Source: Sphingopyxis sp. H053
GTDB lineage: Bacteria; Pseudomonadota; Alphaproteobacteria; Sphingomonadales; Sphingomonadaceae
Assembly: GCF_001468225.1 (NCBI RefSeq)
Contig: NZ_LNRU01000001.1
Span: 1 to 64,000, forward strand
Reading direction: 5' to 3'
DNA: 64,000 nt
Shown here: in pieces, positions 6,271 through 16,899 of the stretch
Position numbering within the stretch: position 1 is the first letter of the stretch
Layout: each line of letters opens with the position of its first letter
The notes under the pieces: model-generated
Told to the model about the DNA's origin: nothing
The model's input: only the letters and a program-made list of their open reading frames with translations
Database searches by the model: none
Made by a program: the position numbers and the translations under genes

Positions 6271-9210
6271 ATGTCCTATTTCTCCCGGCGCGCGCCGCTT
6301 CGTTTGACCCGATCCATCCTCCTTGCCGGCGCTGCCGCCGCGCTACTGCTGGCGGGGCCGTCCGTTGGCGCGCAAGGGACGGCGACGAAAACCGCCGGTG
6401 CCCAGGCGGAAAGCGGCGACTGGCTTTATGTCGGCAGCGACATTCCGCGCGATACGGCGTGGCAGTTCGGCGTGCTTCCCAATGGTGTGCGCTATGCGGT
6501 CCGCAACAATGGCGTGCCCCCGGGGCAGGTGTCGATCCGCGTCCGCATGGACGTCGGCTCGATGTTCGAAACCGAACAGGAGCGCGGTTACGCCCATTTG
6601 CTCGAGCATCTGACCTTCCGCGGATCGGAGCATATCCCCGACGGCGAAGCCAAGCGCATCTGGCAGCGGTTCGGCGTCACCTTCGGCAGCGATTCGAACG
6701 CGCAGACGACCCCGACGCAGACGGTGTATCAACTCGACCTGCCGAGCGTCACGCCCGCCAATCTCGACGAAAGCATGAAATTGCTGTCGGGCATGGTCCG
6801 CGAACCGCGCATTTCCGAACTCGCGGTCGCCGCCGAGCGCGGCGTCGTGATGTCCGAGCTTCGCGAAGCCGACGGTCCGCAAAAGCGGATTGCCGACGCG
6901 ACCAACGCGCATCTGTTCGCAGGGCAATTGCTCGGCGACCGCTCGCCGATCGGCACCACCGCGTCGCTGGGCAAAGCGAGCGCGACCACGGTCGCCGCCT
7001 TCCACAATCGCTGGTATCGCCCCGACCGCGCGGTCGTGGTCATCGTCGGCGATGCCGACCCAGCGGTGCTCGCCGGGCTGGTCGCGAAATATTATGGCGA
7101 CTGGAAAGCCGACGGACCCAATCCCGCCAATCCCGATTTCGGCAAACCCGACCCGGCCAAACCCGCAGCGCGCGAAATCGTCGAGGCGAACCAGCCGCTC
7201 GCACTGACGCTCGCGATGGTGCGCCCGTGGAAGAAGCGCATCGACACGGTGGAAAATACGCGGCGGCTCTATCTCGAATTCATCGCGCAGGCGCTCGTCA
7301 ACCGGCGGCTGGAAAACCGCGCGCGCAGCGGCGGCAGCTATCTTGTCGCGACGGTCGAGCAGCAATATGTCAGCCGCAGCGTCGACGTGACGATGGCGTC
7401 GATCGTTCCCCTGAGCGACTGGAAAGCCGCACTCGCCGACGTGCGCGGCGTGATCGCCGACGCGGTGAAAAACCCGCCGTCGCAGGCCGACATCGACCGC
7501 GAGGCGAACGAGATTCAGGCGTTCCTGGTCAAGGAACTGGAAAATGCGCGCAACGAGCCCGGCGCGCGGCTCGCCGACGACATGGTGCGCGCGGTCGACA
7601 TCAACGAAACGGTGACCAGCCCGCAGGGCCAGGTCGACATGTTCAAGGCGATCCGCGCCTCGGCGACGCCGAAGGTGATGCTCGAGATCAGCAAGGCGAT
7701 CTTTGCCGCGCCGGTCACGCGCGTCGTGCTGACGACGCCGACGGCGGCGGGCGGCGATGCCGCGGTGCTTGCCGCGCTCAAGGCACCGGTGACCGCGCGC
7801 GACGACCGGCTGGCGACGGTGAAGGCCGATTTCAAGCAGCTTCCGGCCATCGGCCAGCCGGGAACGATCACCGCGGCCAGCAGCCTTCTCGGGCTGCGCG
7901 CCGAGCGGCTCGAATTCGCCAATGGCGTGACCGCGCTGGTGTCGAACAACAAGGTCGAGCCGGGCAAGGTGCGCGTCAATGTGCGCTTTGGCACCGGCAA
8001 CCGCAGCGTTGCCGCCGACGCGCCGAACCTGCTCTGGACCGGCGATTACGCGCTGGTCGCCAGCGGGATCGGCCCGTGGGGGCAGAACGAGATCGACCAG
8101 CTGACCAACGGCCGGCAGATCCAGATGAATTTCGTGATCGACGACGATGCGTTCGAACTGTCGGCCGAAAGCCGGCCGGCCGACCTCGCCGACCAGATGC
8201 GGCTGATCGCCGGCAAGCTCGCGCAGCCGCGCTGGGATGCCGCGCCGGTCGAACGGCTGCGCATCGGTTTCCTCACCGGATATGACCTCAACGACGCGAC
8301 CCCCAACGCGGTGCTCGACCGCAATTTGCGCGGCTGGTTGACGAACAATGACGCGCGCTGGGCCGCGCCCGACAAGGCGCAGATCGAAGCGCTGACCCCC
8401 GCCGCCTTCCGCGCCTTCTGGGAACCGCGCCTCGCCAGCGGACCGATCGAGGTGCAGATTTTCGGCGACCTCGAAACCGTCGACTACAAGAAGATCCTCG
8501 CCGAGACGCTCGGCGCGCTGCCGCCGCGCCAGACCCTCGCGCCGCCCGCCGGCCAGCGCGTCGATTTCGCGAAACATGTCACGGTTCCGGAGATCGCCTA
8601 TCATCGCGGCGAGCAGGGGCAGGCGGCGGCGATGACCGCGTGGCCGACCGGCGGCGGCCTTGCCAGCCCGCGCGATGCGCGCGGGCTCGAAGTGCTGGCG
8701 GCGATCTTCAACGACCGCCTGTTCGACCGCCTGCGCGCCGAACAGGGGGCAAGCTATGGTCCGGTGGTCGACAGCCACTGGCCGACAGGCTTCGACACCG
8801 GCGGCTATCTGCTCGTCGGCAGCCTGCTCGCGCCGAAGGATCTCGATCGCTTCTATGGCATCGCCCGCGACATCGCCGCCGATCTCGTCGCAAAACCGAT
8901 CACCGCCGACGAGCTGGCGCGCAACGCCGGGCCGATCCGCGAACAGGTCGCGCGCGCGTCGACGGGTAATGTCTATTGGATGTTCCTGCTCGAAGGCGCG
9001 ACGCGCGACCCGCGTGTCACCGCGGCCGCGCTCTCGATCCAGGACGATATTTCGGCGGTCACCGCCGCCGATATCCAGCGGCTGGCGCGGCAATATCTGA
9101 CACCCGCGCGCCAATGGTCGCTGGCGATCCTGCCCAAGGGGATGACGCTGGCCGATGCATCGGCCCTGGGTGCGGCGCCGGCACCCGCGCCCGCAGCGGG
9201 CGGGCGTTAA
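6271..9210 (+). CDS. M16 family zinc metallopeptidase (pitrilysin/insulinase type), periplasmic
   Basis: 979 residues with a signal peptide (residues 1-34, ending SVGAQG). The inverted zinc motif HLLEH lies at 109-113 (GYAHLLEHLTFRGSEHI), and the expected distal Glu region is ERGVVMSEL near residue 190. Two M16 halves are present; the C-terminal half (from about 560) keeps the fold but lacks HxxEH, as is usual. The protein likely degrades peptides in the periplasm. The stop overlaps the stop of the convergent antiporter gene by four bases. Confidence 0.9.
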   Translation: MSYFSRRAPLRLTRSILLAGAAAALLLAGPSVGAQGTATKTAGAQAESGDWLYVGSDIPRDTAWQFGVLPNGVRYAVRNNGVPPGQVSIRVRMDVGSMFETEQERGYAHLLEHLTFRGSEHIPDGEAKRIWQRFGVTFGSDSNAQTTPTQTVYQLDLPSVTPANLDESMKLLSGMVREPRISELAVAAERGVVMSELREADGPQKRIADATNAHLFAGQLLGDRSPIGTTASLGKASATTVAAFHNRWYRPDRAVVVIVGDADPAVLAGLVAKYYGDWKADGPNPANPDFGKPDPAKPAAREIVEANQPLALTLAMVRPWKKRIDTVENTRRLYLEFIAQALVNRRLENRARSGGSYLVATVEQQYVSRSVDVTMASIVPLSDWKAALADVRGVIADAVKNPPSQADIDREANEIQAFLVKELENARNEPGARLADDMVRAVDINETVTSPQGQVDMFKAIRASATPKVMLEISKAIFAAPVTRVVLTTPTAAGGDAAVLAALKAPVTARDDRLATVKADFKQLPAIGQPGTITAASSLLGLRAERLEFANGVTALVSNNKVEPGKVRVNVRFGTGNRSVAADAPNLLWTGDYALVASGIGPWGQNEIDQLTNGRQIQMNFVIDDDAFELSAESRPADLADQMRLIAGKLAQPRWDAAPVERLRIGFLTGYDLNDATPNAVLDRNLRGWLTNNDARWAAPDKAQIEALTPAAFRAFWEPRLASGPIEVQIFGDLETVDYKKILAETLGALPPRQTLAPPAGQRVDFAKHVTVPEIAYHRGEQGQAAAMTAWPTGGGLASPRDARGLEVLAAIFNDRLFDRLRAEQGASYGPVVDSHWPTGFDTGGYLLVGSLLAPKDLDRFYGIARDIAADLVAKPITADELARNAGPIREQVARASTGNVYWMFLLEGATRDPRVTAAALSIQDDISAVTAADIQRLARQYLTPARQWSLAILPKGMTLADASALGAAPAPAPAAGGR

Positions 9211-10991
9211 GCCTTCTTGCTGCTCTCGATGGGGCGGCGGGTCTTGCGGATGCGCGGCTCGCGTTCCAGCTGGCCCTTGGCCATGATGTCGTGCCGCATT
9301 TTGGCACGCACGTCGTGGATCGACGCGATCACCGGCCCCATCGCGACGCCGAGGTCGATAAGCACCGCTTCGGCGAGTTGCAGCGAGCTTTCGAGCGTCT
9401 CGGGCACCGCGTCGCTCGCCCCGGCCTGATACAGCGCGGCGGCATGGTCGGCATCGCGCGCGCGGCTGATGATCGGCAGATCGGGATATTTCTGGCGAAG
9501 CTGGCGCGTCATGCGCAGTTGCTGCACCGGATCGTCCATCGTCAGCACGATCGCCTGTGCGTTTTCGATGCCCAGCTTGTCGAGGCTGCCCGGCCGCGCG
9601 ACGTCGGCGAAGCGGACGCTGAAGCCATCGCGCCGCGCCGCGGCGACCGTATCGATGTCGGCGTCGATCGCCACATAGGGACGATCATGCTCGCGCAGCA
9701 GTTCGGCGACGGTGTGCCCGACGCGGCCGAAGCCGACGACGACGGTGCGGCCTTCGGGCGTTTCGTCGGCTTGCGCGTCGCCCGTGCGCATCTCGATCCG
9801 CCGCGCGATATCGTGGCCGACACGCGCGAGCAACGGCGTGATCGTCAGCCCGATCGCGGTGACGAGCTGCCAGAATTCGGCAGTGCTTCGGCTGATGAGC
9901 TGCGCCTGCAGGGCGGTCGTCAGCACGATCAGGGTGGTTTCCGACGGGCTTGCCATCAGTAAGCCGACCTCGGCGGCGGTGCCGCGCCGCGCTGCGCCCG
10001 AAAAGCGCAGAAGCGCGGCGGTGACGAACGCTTTGACGAGCACGACACCGACGACCGCGACGGCAAGCGCTGGCCATTGTTCGGCGATTGTCTTGAGGTT
10101 GAGCCCCATGCCGACGCTGATCAGGAACACCCCGAGCGCAAGTCCCTTGAACGGCGCAGTGATCGCTTCGACCTCGTTATGATATTCGGTTTCGGCAATC
10201 ATCAGGCCCGCGAGCAGCGCCCCGACGATCGGTGACAGCCCGACCGCGGCGGTCGCGAGCGCGGCGACGATGACGACGAGCAGGCTCGCGGCAAGGAACA
10301 GCTCGGGATCCTTGGCGCGCGCGGCTTGTGCGAAGATCTTTGGCAGCAGGAACCAGCCGCCGATCGCGAGCGCGGCGACGACCACCGCGCCTTGCCACAA
10401 CGTCGTCAGCAATAGTTCTGCGCTGTCGCCCGATGCCGCGGGCGATAGCGCGGCAAGGATGAAGATGATCGGGACGAGCGCGAGATCCTCGAACAACAGC
10501 ATCGAAAAGGATGCGCGGCCGACCGCGGATTTGGTGCCCGCTATCGGCAGCACCAGTGCCGTCGATGACAACGCCAGCGCGATGCCGAGGCCGTAGGCGG
10601 CGGCGGTCGAAAGATTTCCGGCGAAGAGCAGGGCGGTGCCGAGGATCGCACCGGCGAGCAGCAGCTCGGCGGCGCCGATCCCGAACACGAGCTTGCGGAG
10701 TTGCCACAGGCGGCGGAACGACAGCTCGAGCCCGATCGAGAAGAGCAGCAGAATGATCCCGAGTTCGCCGAAAAGCGCGATATCCTCGGTCGATCCGATC
10801 GTGACATGTTTCAGCCACGGGTAATCGGCCGCGAGCGCGCCGAGTCCCGACGGCCCGACGAGCAGCCCGACGAGAATGAACCCGATCACGGGCGGCAGGC
10901 GGAAGCGCGCGAACGCCGGGATCACGATGCCCGCGGCGCCGAGGACCACCAGCGCGTTGCCGATGGCGGAGGTTTCTGTTTCCGATACCAT
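9207..10991 (-). CDS. CPA2 family K+/H+ antiporter with RCK domain (KefB/KefC type)
   Basis: 594 residues: about 12 membrane segments (residues 10-400) with typical motifs PPVIGFILVGLLVGPSGLG and LLFSIGLELSFRRL, then a cytosolic TrkA-N/RCK domain (about 420-540) with the Rossmann motif VVVGFGRVGHTVAELL. The C-terminus is basic. It probably moves K+ out in exchange for protons under nucleotide or glutathione-adduct control. No KefF/KefG ancillary gene is adjacent. It lies downstream of icd on the same strand, with a 63-base gap. Confidence 0.88.
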   Translation of the reverse strand: MVSETETSAIGNALVVLGAAGIVIPAFARFRLPPVIGFILVGLLVGPSGLGALAADYPWLKHVTIGSTEDIALFGELGIILLLFSIGLELSFRRLWQLRKLVFGIGAAELLLAGAILGTALLFAGNLSTAAAYGLGIALALSSTALVLPIAGTKSAVGRASFSMLLFEDLALVPIIFILAALSPAASGDSAELLLTTLWQGAVVVAALAIGGWFLLPKIFAQAARAKDPELFLAASLLVVIVAALATAAVGLSPIVGALLAGLMIAETEYHNEVEAITAPFKGLALGVFLISVGMGLNLKTIAEQWPALAVAVVGVVLVKAFVTAALLRFSGAARRGTAAEVGLLMASPSETTLIVLTTALQAQLISRSTAEFWQLVTAIGLTITPLLARVGHDIARRIEMRTGDAQADETPEGRTVVVGFGRVGHTVAELLREHDRPYVAIDADIDTVAAARRDGFSVRFADVARPGSLDKLGIENAQAIVLTMDDPVQQLRMTRQLRQKYPDLPIISRARDADHAAALYQAGASDAVPETLESSLQLAEAVLIDLGVAMGPVIASIHDVRAKMRHDIMAKGQLEREPRIRKTRRPIESSKKA

Positions 10992-11054
10992 AAGGGCCGA
11001 CCTTATGCAGGCCGGCCCCGATTGGCTAGAGGACTATCCCAACCTTTTTGGTTG

Positions 11055-12269
11055 TTATGCGCCCATCTTGGCTTCGAGGTTCTCGACGATCGCCTCGAAG
11101 AAACCTTCGGTGGTCAGCCAGTTCTGGTCGGGACCGATCAGCAGCGCGAGATCCTTGGTCATCTTGCCGCTTTCCACGGTCGCGACGCAGACCTTTTCAA
11201 GGTCGTCGGCAAATTTGATCAGCTCGGCGTTGCCGTCGAGCTTGCCGCGGTGCTTGAGCCCGCCGGTCCACGCAAAGATCGACGCGATCGGGTTGGTCGA
11301 CGTCGCCTTGCCCTGCTGGTGCATGCGGTAGTGGCGCGTGACGGTGCCGTGCGCGGCTTCGGATTCGACCGTCTGGCCGTCGGGTGTCATCAGCACGCTG
11401 GTCATCAGGCCGAGCGAACCAAAGCCCTGCGCGACGGTATCCGACTGGACGTCGCCGTCGTAATTCTTGCAGGCCCAGACGAACTTGCCGCTCCACTTGA
11501 GCGCCGAGGCGACCATGTCGTCGATCAGGCGATGTTCGTACACGATGCCGATCTCGTCGAACTGCGCCTTGAATTCGGCGTTGAACACTTCCTCGAACAG
11601 GTCCTTGAAGCGGCCGTCATAGGCTTTGAGGATCGTGTTCTTGGTCGACAGATACACGGGCCACTGGCGCGCGAGGCCATAGTTCAGGCTGGCGCGTGCG
11701 AAGTCGCGGATCGAATCGTCGAGATTGTACATGCCCATCGCGACGCCCGACGAGGGGAACTGGAACACTTCCTCGTCGATCAGCGTGCCGTCTTCGCCTT
11801 CGAACACGAGGCGCAGCTTGCCGGGGCCGGGGACGCGGAAGTCGGTCGCCTTATACTGGTCGCCGAACGCGTGGCGGCCGACGACGATCGGGTCGGTCCA
11901 GCCGGGAACGAGGCGGGGGACATTCTTCATCACGATCGGTTCGCGGAAGACGACGCCGCCCAGGATGTTGCGGATCGTGCCGTTCGGCGACTTCCACATC
12001 TTTTTCAGGCCGAACTCCTCGACGCGCGCTTCGTCGGGGGTGATCGTCGCGCACTTCACGCCGACGCCATATTTCTTGATCGCGTTCGCGGCCTCGACGG
12101 TGATCTTGTCGTCGGTCTCGTCGCGCTTCTCGATGCCGAGGTCGTAATAATGAAGGTCGATGTCGAGATAGGGGAGGATCAGCCGCTCGCGGATCCACTG
12201 CCAGATGATCCGGGTCATTTCGTCGCCGTCGAGTTCGACGACCGGGTTGGCTACCTTGATCTTGCCCAT
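11055..12269 (-). CDS. icd: NADP-dependent isocitrate dehydrogenase
   Basis: 404 residues, the length of the homodimeric, eukaryote-like NADP-IDH of alphaproteobacteria. [20 protein letters not shown] is the family N-terminus; the isocitrate-binding loop KSPNGTIRN is at 93-101; metal Asp residues lie in [16 protein letters not shown] and [20 protein letters not shown] and [16 protein letters not shown] are conserved. It makes 2-oxoglutarate and NADPH in the TCA cycle. At this branch point it competes with the glyoxylate shunt, to which malate synthase G (41.1 kb) belongs. Confidence 0.97.
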   Translation of the reverse strand: MGKIKVANPVVELDGDEMTRIIWQWIRERLILPYLDIDLHYYDLGIEKRDETDDKITVEAANAIKKYGVGVKCATITPDEARVEEFGLKKMWKSPNGTIRNILGGVVFREPIVMKNVPRLVPGWTDPIVVGRHAFGDQYKATDFRVPGPGKLRLVFEGEDGTLIDEEVFQFPSSGVAMGMYNLDDSIRDFARASLNYGLARQWPVYLSTKNTILKAYDGRFKDLFEEVFNAEFKAQFDEIGIVYEHRLIDDMVASALKWSGKFVWACKNYDGDVQSDTVAQGFGSLGLMTSVLMTPDGQTVESEAAHGTVTRHYRMHQQGKATSTNPIASIFAWTGGLKHRGKLDGNAELIKFADDLEKVCVATVESGKMTKDLALLIGPDQNWLTTEGFFEAIVENLEAKMGA

Positions 12270-12405
12270 GCGTTCAGCCTTTTTCCTTGGGGAGTCGGAG
12301 TTGCGAGCGCCTTAGGCAAAGCGGGACGATTGATCAACTGCCGGTGGAACTGGCCCTGCGCCTTATCCATTGTCAGTATAGAAGCTGCCCCCTAGAAGAA
12401 CGGCC

Positions 12406-13140
12406 ATGTCCAATATCATATCCTCGAACCGCCCCGGCGGCGGTATCAAATGGCACTGGCCGTCGATCCATCCCGAAGGCCGCAAATTCCTTTTGATCGC
12501 CGGTATCGTGACCCTCTGTTTCTGGCTGCTCGGCTGGGAAATCATCGGCTGGCTGATGCTGGGCGTGACCTTGTGGGTCGGTGCCTTCTTTCGCGACCCG
12601 GTGCGCGTGACCCCGGTGGGGAGCGATGTCATCATCGCGCCCGCCGACGGGCTGATCACCCAGATCGCCGAAGTGCCGCCGCCGCCCGAAATCTCCGGCC
12701 CCGACGGGCTGGGCGCCACGCCGATGCTGCGCGTGTCGATTTTCATGAGCGTCTTCGACGTCCATATCAACCGCACTCCCGTTGCGGGTACGCTGCGCAA
12801 GCTCGTCTATATTCCCGGTAAATTCGTGAATGCGGACCTCGATAAGGCGAGCGAGGAGAATGAGCGCCAGCATTTCGTCGTCGAGCGCGCCGATGGCGTG
12901 CGCATCGGCTTTACGCAGATCGCCGGCCTCGTCGCGCGGCGCATCATGCCCTTCGTCACCATGGGCAATGAACTCACCACCGGCCAGCGTGTCGGCCTCA
13001 TTCGTTTCGGCAGCCGCGTCGACGTCTATCTGCCCGCGGGAACAACACCGCAGGTTCTGCTCGGCCAGCGCACCCTCGCCGGCGAGACGGTCGTCGCGCG
13101 GATCGGCACCGCCGAGACGATCGACGGGATCGGTCAATAA
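12406..13140 (+). CDS. psd: Phosphatidylserine decarboxylase proenzyme (short type)
   Basis: 244 residues, the short class found in alphaproteobacteria. A membrane anchor spans about 28-60; [17 protein letters not shown] and [14 protein letters not shown] follow. The autocleavage site is in [11 protein letters not shown], where the Gly-Ser bond is cut and the Ser becomes the pyruvoyl group. It converts phosphatidylserine to phosphatidylethanolamine at the inner membrane. The stop is separated by one base from the pssA start, so the two are co-translated. Confidence 0.95.
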   Translation: MSNIISSNRPGGGIKWHWPSIHPEGRKFLLIAGIVTLCFWLLGWEIIGWLMLGVTLWVGAFFRDPVRVTPVGSDVIIAPADGLITQIAEVPPPPEISGPDGLGATPMLRVSIFMSVFDVHINRTPVAGTLRKLVYIPGKFVNADLDKASEENERQHFVVERADGVRIGFTQIAGLVARRIMPFVTMGNELTTGQRVGLIRFGSRVDVYLPAGTTPQVLLGQRTLAGETVVARIGTAETIDGIGQ

Positions 13141-13141
13141 A

Positions 13142-13915
13142 ATGACCGAGGACGAGCAGGTCATTCCCGATGCCGCGGGTCGCCGCATCGCCGGGGTCAG
13201 CCTGCGCGCCTTTGCACCCAATGCGATCACCATCCTCGCGCTCTGTTCGGGGCTGACGGGCGTCCGCTTCGCGATCGGCGGCGAATGGGCCGCGGCGGTG
13301 ACGATGATCATCGTCGCCGGGGTGCTCGACGGCATGGACGGGCGCATCGCGCGGCTGCTGCGCGCGCAGAGCAAGTTCGGCGCCGAGCTCGATTCGCTGT
13401 CCGACGTGATCGCGTTTGGCGTCGCGCCGGCAATGATCCTGTTCCTCTGGTCGCTGGCCGACGCCCCCAAATTCGGCTGGACCGCGGCGCTTGCGCTCGC
13501 GGTGTGCTGCGCGCTGCGCCTCGCGCGCTTCAATTCGCGTATGGATGCCGATTTCCAGCCGCACAAATCGGCGGGCTTCATGACCGGCATTCCCGCGCCC
13601 GCGGGCGCGGGGCTGTCGTTCGTTCCCGTCTATCTGTGGCTGGTCACCGGGAACGACCTGTTCCGCGAATGGTATGTCGTGATGCCGTGGGCGCTCGCCA
13701 TCGCGATGCTGATGATCTCGGCGATCCCCACCTACAGCTGGTCGTCGATCCGCCTTCGCCGGTCGTGGCGCCTGTTCGCGCTGGCGGGGGTGGGCCTGCT
13801 CGGCGCCGCGCTCGTCACCGCGCCCTGGCAGACATTGCTCGCGGTATGCGCGCTCTATCTGCTGATGCTGCCCTTCGGGCTTGCCAGCTACGCAAAGGTC
13901 AAGCGGCGCGGCTGA
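13142..13915 (+). CDS. pssA: CDP-diacylglycerol-serine O-phosphatidyltransferase
   Basis: 257 residues from the ATG at 13142 (the frame is open much further upstream, inside psd). The CDP-alcohol phosphotransferase signature is complete: DGMDGRIARL, then FGAELDSLSD, that is, DGX2AR-X8-GX3DX3D. There are about eight membrane helices. It makes phosphatidylserine from CDP-diacylglycerol and serine, feeding the upstream psd product. Its last 17 bases overlap the convergent small membrane gene. Confidence 0.95.
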   Translation: MTEDEQVIPDAAGRRIAGVSLRAFAPNAITILALCSGLTGVRFAIGGEWAAAVTMIIVAGVLDGMDGRIARLLRAQSKFGAELDSLSDVIAFGVAPAMILFLWSLADAPKFGWTAALALAVCCALRLARFNSRMDADFQPHKSAGFMTGIPAPAGAGLSFVPVYLWLVTGNDLFREWYVVMPWALAIAMLMISAIPTYSWSSIRLRRSWRLFALAGVGLLGAALVTAPWQTLLAVCALYLLMLPFGLASYAKVKRRG

Positions 13916-14159
13916 GCGCCGGCTGCATGCGCGCCGCGGCACGGATCGAGCGCGGGGCATCGCGGCGCGCCGGCGAGCGGCGCAGCGTCATCTTCTGCTC
14001 AAGCGGGCCCGAATGCGGTGCGGTTTCGGCCGGGAAGGCGCCTTCGCCGAGCAGCGCCGAGAGAATCGCATTCTCGTTATTCTTGAGCATGGCCAGGATC
14101 ACCGTGACGCCGAGACCGGCGGCGAGGGCGAAGAGGAGAGCGGCAGCGACCTGAACCAT
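13899..14159 (-). CDS. Small single-pass membrane protein, unknown
   Basis: 86 residues from the ATG at 14159, chosen because AAAGGAC lies at proper spacing; a longer in-frame start at 14234 has no such site. One membrane helix (VQVAAALLFALAAGLGVTVILAML) is followed by an Asn/Glu-containing segment and a very basic tail with several Arg residues (TLRRSPARRDAPRSIRAAAR). It resembles small conserved sphingomonad proteins; no function is recognised. It is convergent with pssA with a 17-base overlap. Confidence 0.6.
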   Translation of the reverse strand: MVQVAAALLFALAAGLGVTVILAMLKNNENAILSALLGEGAFPAETAPHSGPLEQKMTLRRSPARRDAPRSIRAAARMQPALSRAA

Positions 14160-14600
14160 GATCTTGTCCTTTCGGCTTCTGTGTGCGAAACCTTTTGTTA
14201 ACCAGCGACGGTTTCGTTGGACTTTTCGTTCCATGTTCCCCTTTTGTTCTCAACACTTTTGCGACGAACGGAGTCGCTTTGTCGCCGAGTTGAGTTCCGA
14301 GCGGTGCCTGCCAGAAGAATCCTCCCTGTGCCGAAGGCATGGGGAGGGGGGCCGCCGCGAAGCGGTGGTGGAGGGGCTGCGACGTTGCGCCATTAGCCCC
14401 TCCGTCAGCGCTTCGCGCTGCCACCTCCCCATCGCTGCGCGACAGGGAGGATCTGATCATCCGCCCCTTGCATTTCTGCCCCAACCCGGCTAACGGCCCG
14501 CCCATTCCACATGGAAGGCGCACATAAACCGGTGCCGGATCGTCCGCTTGCGGGCCTTCGGTTCTTGCTTTCCAGAGGACCAACCGGAAGGAGAAAGACT
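14160..14600. other. Gap between the small membrane gene and rpsB
   Basis: This gap has no supported gene. It holds divergent promoter space, a 134-bp palindromic repeat of family A (14319-14452) and a leader of about 140 bases before rpsB ending in the ribosome site GGAAGGAG. Confidence 0.7.
14319..14452 (+). repeat. Palindromic intergenic repeat, family A, copy 1
   Basis: It starts ATCCTCCCTG and ends CAGGGAGGAT, with nested complementary blocks (GGGGAGG/CCTCCCC, GGAGGGGC/GCCCCTCC, GCGAAGCG). It is nearly identical to the reverse complement of 47980-48115. The layout is that of a REP/BIME-type unit. Confidence 0.85.
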
Positions 14601-15458
<858 letters not shown>

Positions 15459-15475
15459 TCGCTCTCGGGCATGAC

Positions 15476-15510
15476 GGGACGGCGCGGGCAAGGTCCGGGC
15501 CGTCCCTGTC
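15476..15510 (+). terminator. Hairpin between rpsB and tsf (possible attenuator)
   Basis: GGGACGGC (15476-15483) pairs with GCCGTCCC (15499-15506); a short T-containing tail follows. It could lower tsf transcription relative to rpsB or stabilise the rpsB mRNA end. Confidence 0.4.
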
Positions 15511-15591
15511 ATCCCTTTGACTTATCGCCCCGCCATGCGCGCGGGCGTCCCGCGGGCCAGATGGGCTCGCCCCTTTTGAAAGGATTTTTCC

Positions 15592-16518
15592 ATGGCTGAA
15601 ATTACGGCCGCTCTCGTCAAGGAACTGCGCGACCGCACGGGCGCAGGCATGATGGACTGCAAAAAGGCGCTCGCCGAAAACAACGGCGACATCGAAGCGT
15701 CGATCGACTGGCTGCGCACCAAGGGCCTCGCCGCCGCCGCCAAGAAGGCCGGCCGCGTTGCCGCCGAAGGCCTCGTCGGCGTTGCCACCGACGGCACCCG
15801 CGGCGCGATGGTCGAAGTGAACAGCGAAACCGACTTCGTCGGCAAGAACGAGCAGTTCCAGGCATTCGTGCGCGACGTGACGCAGGTCGCGCTCGCCGGC
15901 AATATCTCGGACATCGAGGCGCTCGCCGCTGCCGCCTATCCGGGCGGCGAAACCGTCGCGGAAAAGCTGACCAGCAATATCGCGACGATCGGTGAAAACC
16001 AGTCGCTGCGCCGCAGCGTCATCGTCTCGGTGAACTCGGGCGTCGTCACGGGCTATGTCCACAACGCCGCCGCACCCGGCATGGGCAAGATCGGCGTGCT
16101 CGTCGCGCTCGAATCGACCGCCGGTGCCGACGTTCTCGAACCGCTGGGCAAGCAGCTGGCGATGCACGTCGCCGCCGCGAACCCGCTGGCGCTCAACGGC
16201 GACGATCTCGACGCCGACCTCGTCGCCCGCGAACGCGCGATCGCCGAGGAAAAGGCCGCCCAGTCGGGCAAGCCCGCCGATATCGTCTCGAAGATGGTCG
16301 ACGGTTCGATCGCGAAGTTCCGCAAGGAAAACGCGCTGCTGTCGCAGCTGTTCGTGATGGACGGCAAGACTCCGGTCGCCGAAGTCGTCGCCGCCGCCGG
16401 CAAGGATGTCGGCGCCGACGTGACGCTCAAGGGCTTCGTCCGCTTCCAGCTCGGTGAAGGCATCGAGAAGGAAGAAAGCGATTTCGCGGCGGAAGTCGCA
16501 GCCGTCGCTGGCGTCTAA
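15592..16518 (+). CDS. tsf: Translation elongation factor Ts
   Basis: 308 residues. The N-terminal UBA-like domain carries [19 protein letters not shown]; the TDFV motif ([15 protein letters not shown]) that contacts EF-Tu is present near residue 80. Core subdomains and the C-terminal module ([12 protein letters not shown]) follow. It recycles EF-Tu-GDP. An AAAGGA ribosome site precedes the start. It is followed by a large palindromic element, then pyrH. Confidence 0.98.
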   Translation: MAEITAALVKELRDRTGAGMMDCKKALAENNGDIEASIDWLRTKGLAAAAKKAGRVAAEGLVGVATDGTRGAMVEVNSETDFVGKNEQFQAFVRDVTQVALAGNISDIEALAAAAYPGGETVAEKLTSNIATIGENQSLRRSVIVSVNSGVVTGYVHNAAAPGMGKIGVLVALESTAGADVLEPLGKQLAMHVAAANPLALNGDDLDADLVARERAIAEEKAAQSGKPADIVSKMVDGSIAKFRKENALLSQLFVMDGKTPVAEVVAAAGKDVGADVTLKGFVRFQLGEGIEKEESDFAAEVAAVAGV

Positions 16519-16564
16519 AAAAGAAGATTCGGATTGCCGCATTCGTCGCGGTAGTCCGCTTGGC

Positions 16565-16864
16565 AATGGCGCGTGCCCGAAGAGCCAGTCCCTGCCAATT
16601 GGAAGTGTCGTGACGGAGTCGAATTTGCTTCAGCGCTAGGCGCGAGGAGGGAGCGATGGAATGCCATCGTGACCGACGAGCAACGAAGCGCTGGAGCAAA
16701 TTCGGCCCGCCGCTTCGCGGTCGGCGTGAGAAGCGCTCCGGAGGGCGTCGGATCACTTGCACGGGCTACCGGCCCGCGCTGCGCGTTCCTCCTACCCGGA
16801 GCGCTTCTCACGCCGATCCCGATACTTCCAATTGGCAGGGACTGGCTCTAGGGTGCGCGCCATT
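16565..16864. repeat. Nested inverted-repeat element of about 300 bp between tsf and pyrH
   Basis: Outer arms 16581-16606 and 16824-16849 are a perfect 26-bp inverted repeat, extended imperfectly to about 40 bp (ATGGCGCG at 16565 and CGCGCCAT at 16857). Inside are two separate hairpin domains: 16620-16637 with 16687-16704 (18 bp, one mismatch) capped by a 6-bp hairpin at 16654-16669, and 16721-16741 with 16796-16816 (21 bp perfect) capped by a 5-bp hairpin at 16762-16776. No open frame in it looks coding. It fills almost the whole 381-base gap. It could be a folded RNA, a MITE-like insertion or a compound terminator. Confidence 0.85.
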
Positions 16865-16899
16865 CGCATATTCATCGATTACATAAGGTTCCCCCGATC

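Noticed and set aside
6343..9114. 923-codon minus-strand frame
   Set aside because: It lies wholly antisense to the M16 peptidase, is rich in Arg/His/Asp as expected for complement of GC-rich coding DNA, and shows no domain motifs.
10701..12395. 564-codon plus-strand frame over kefB and icd
   Set aside because: Antisense to two genes with clear catalytic motifs; no ribosome site and typical shadow composition.
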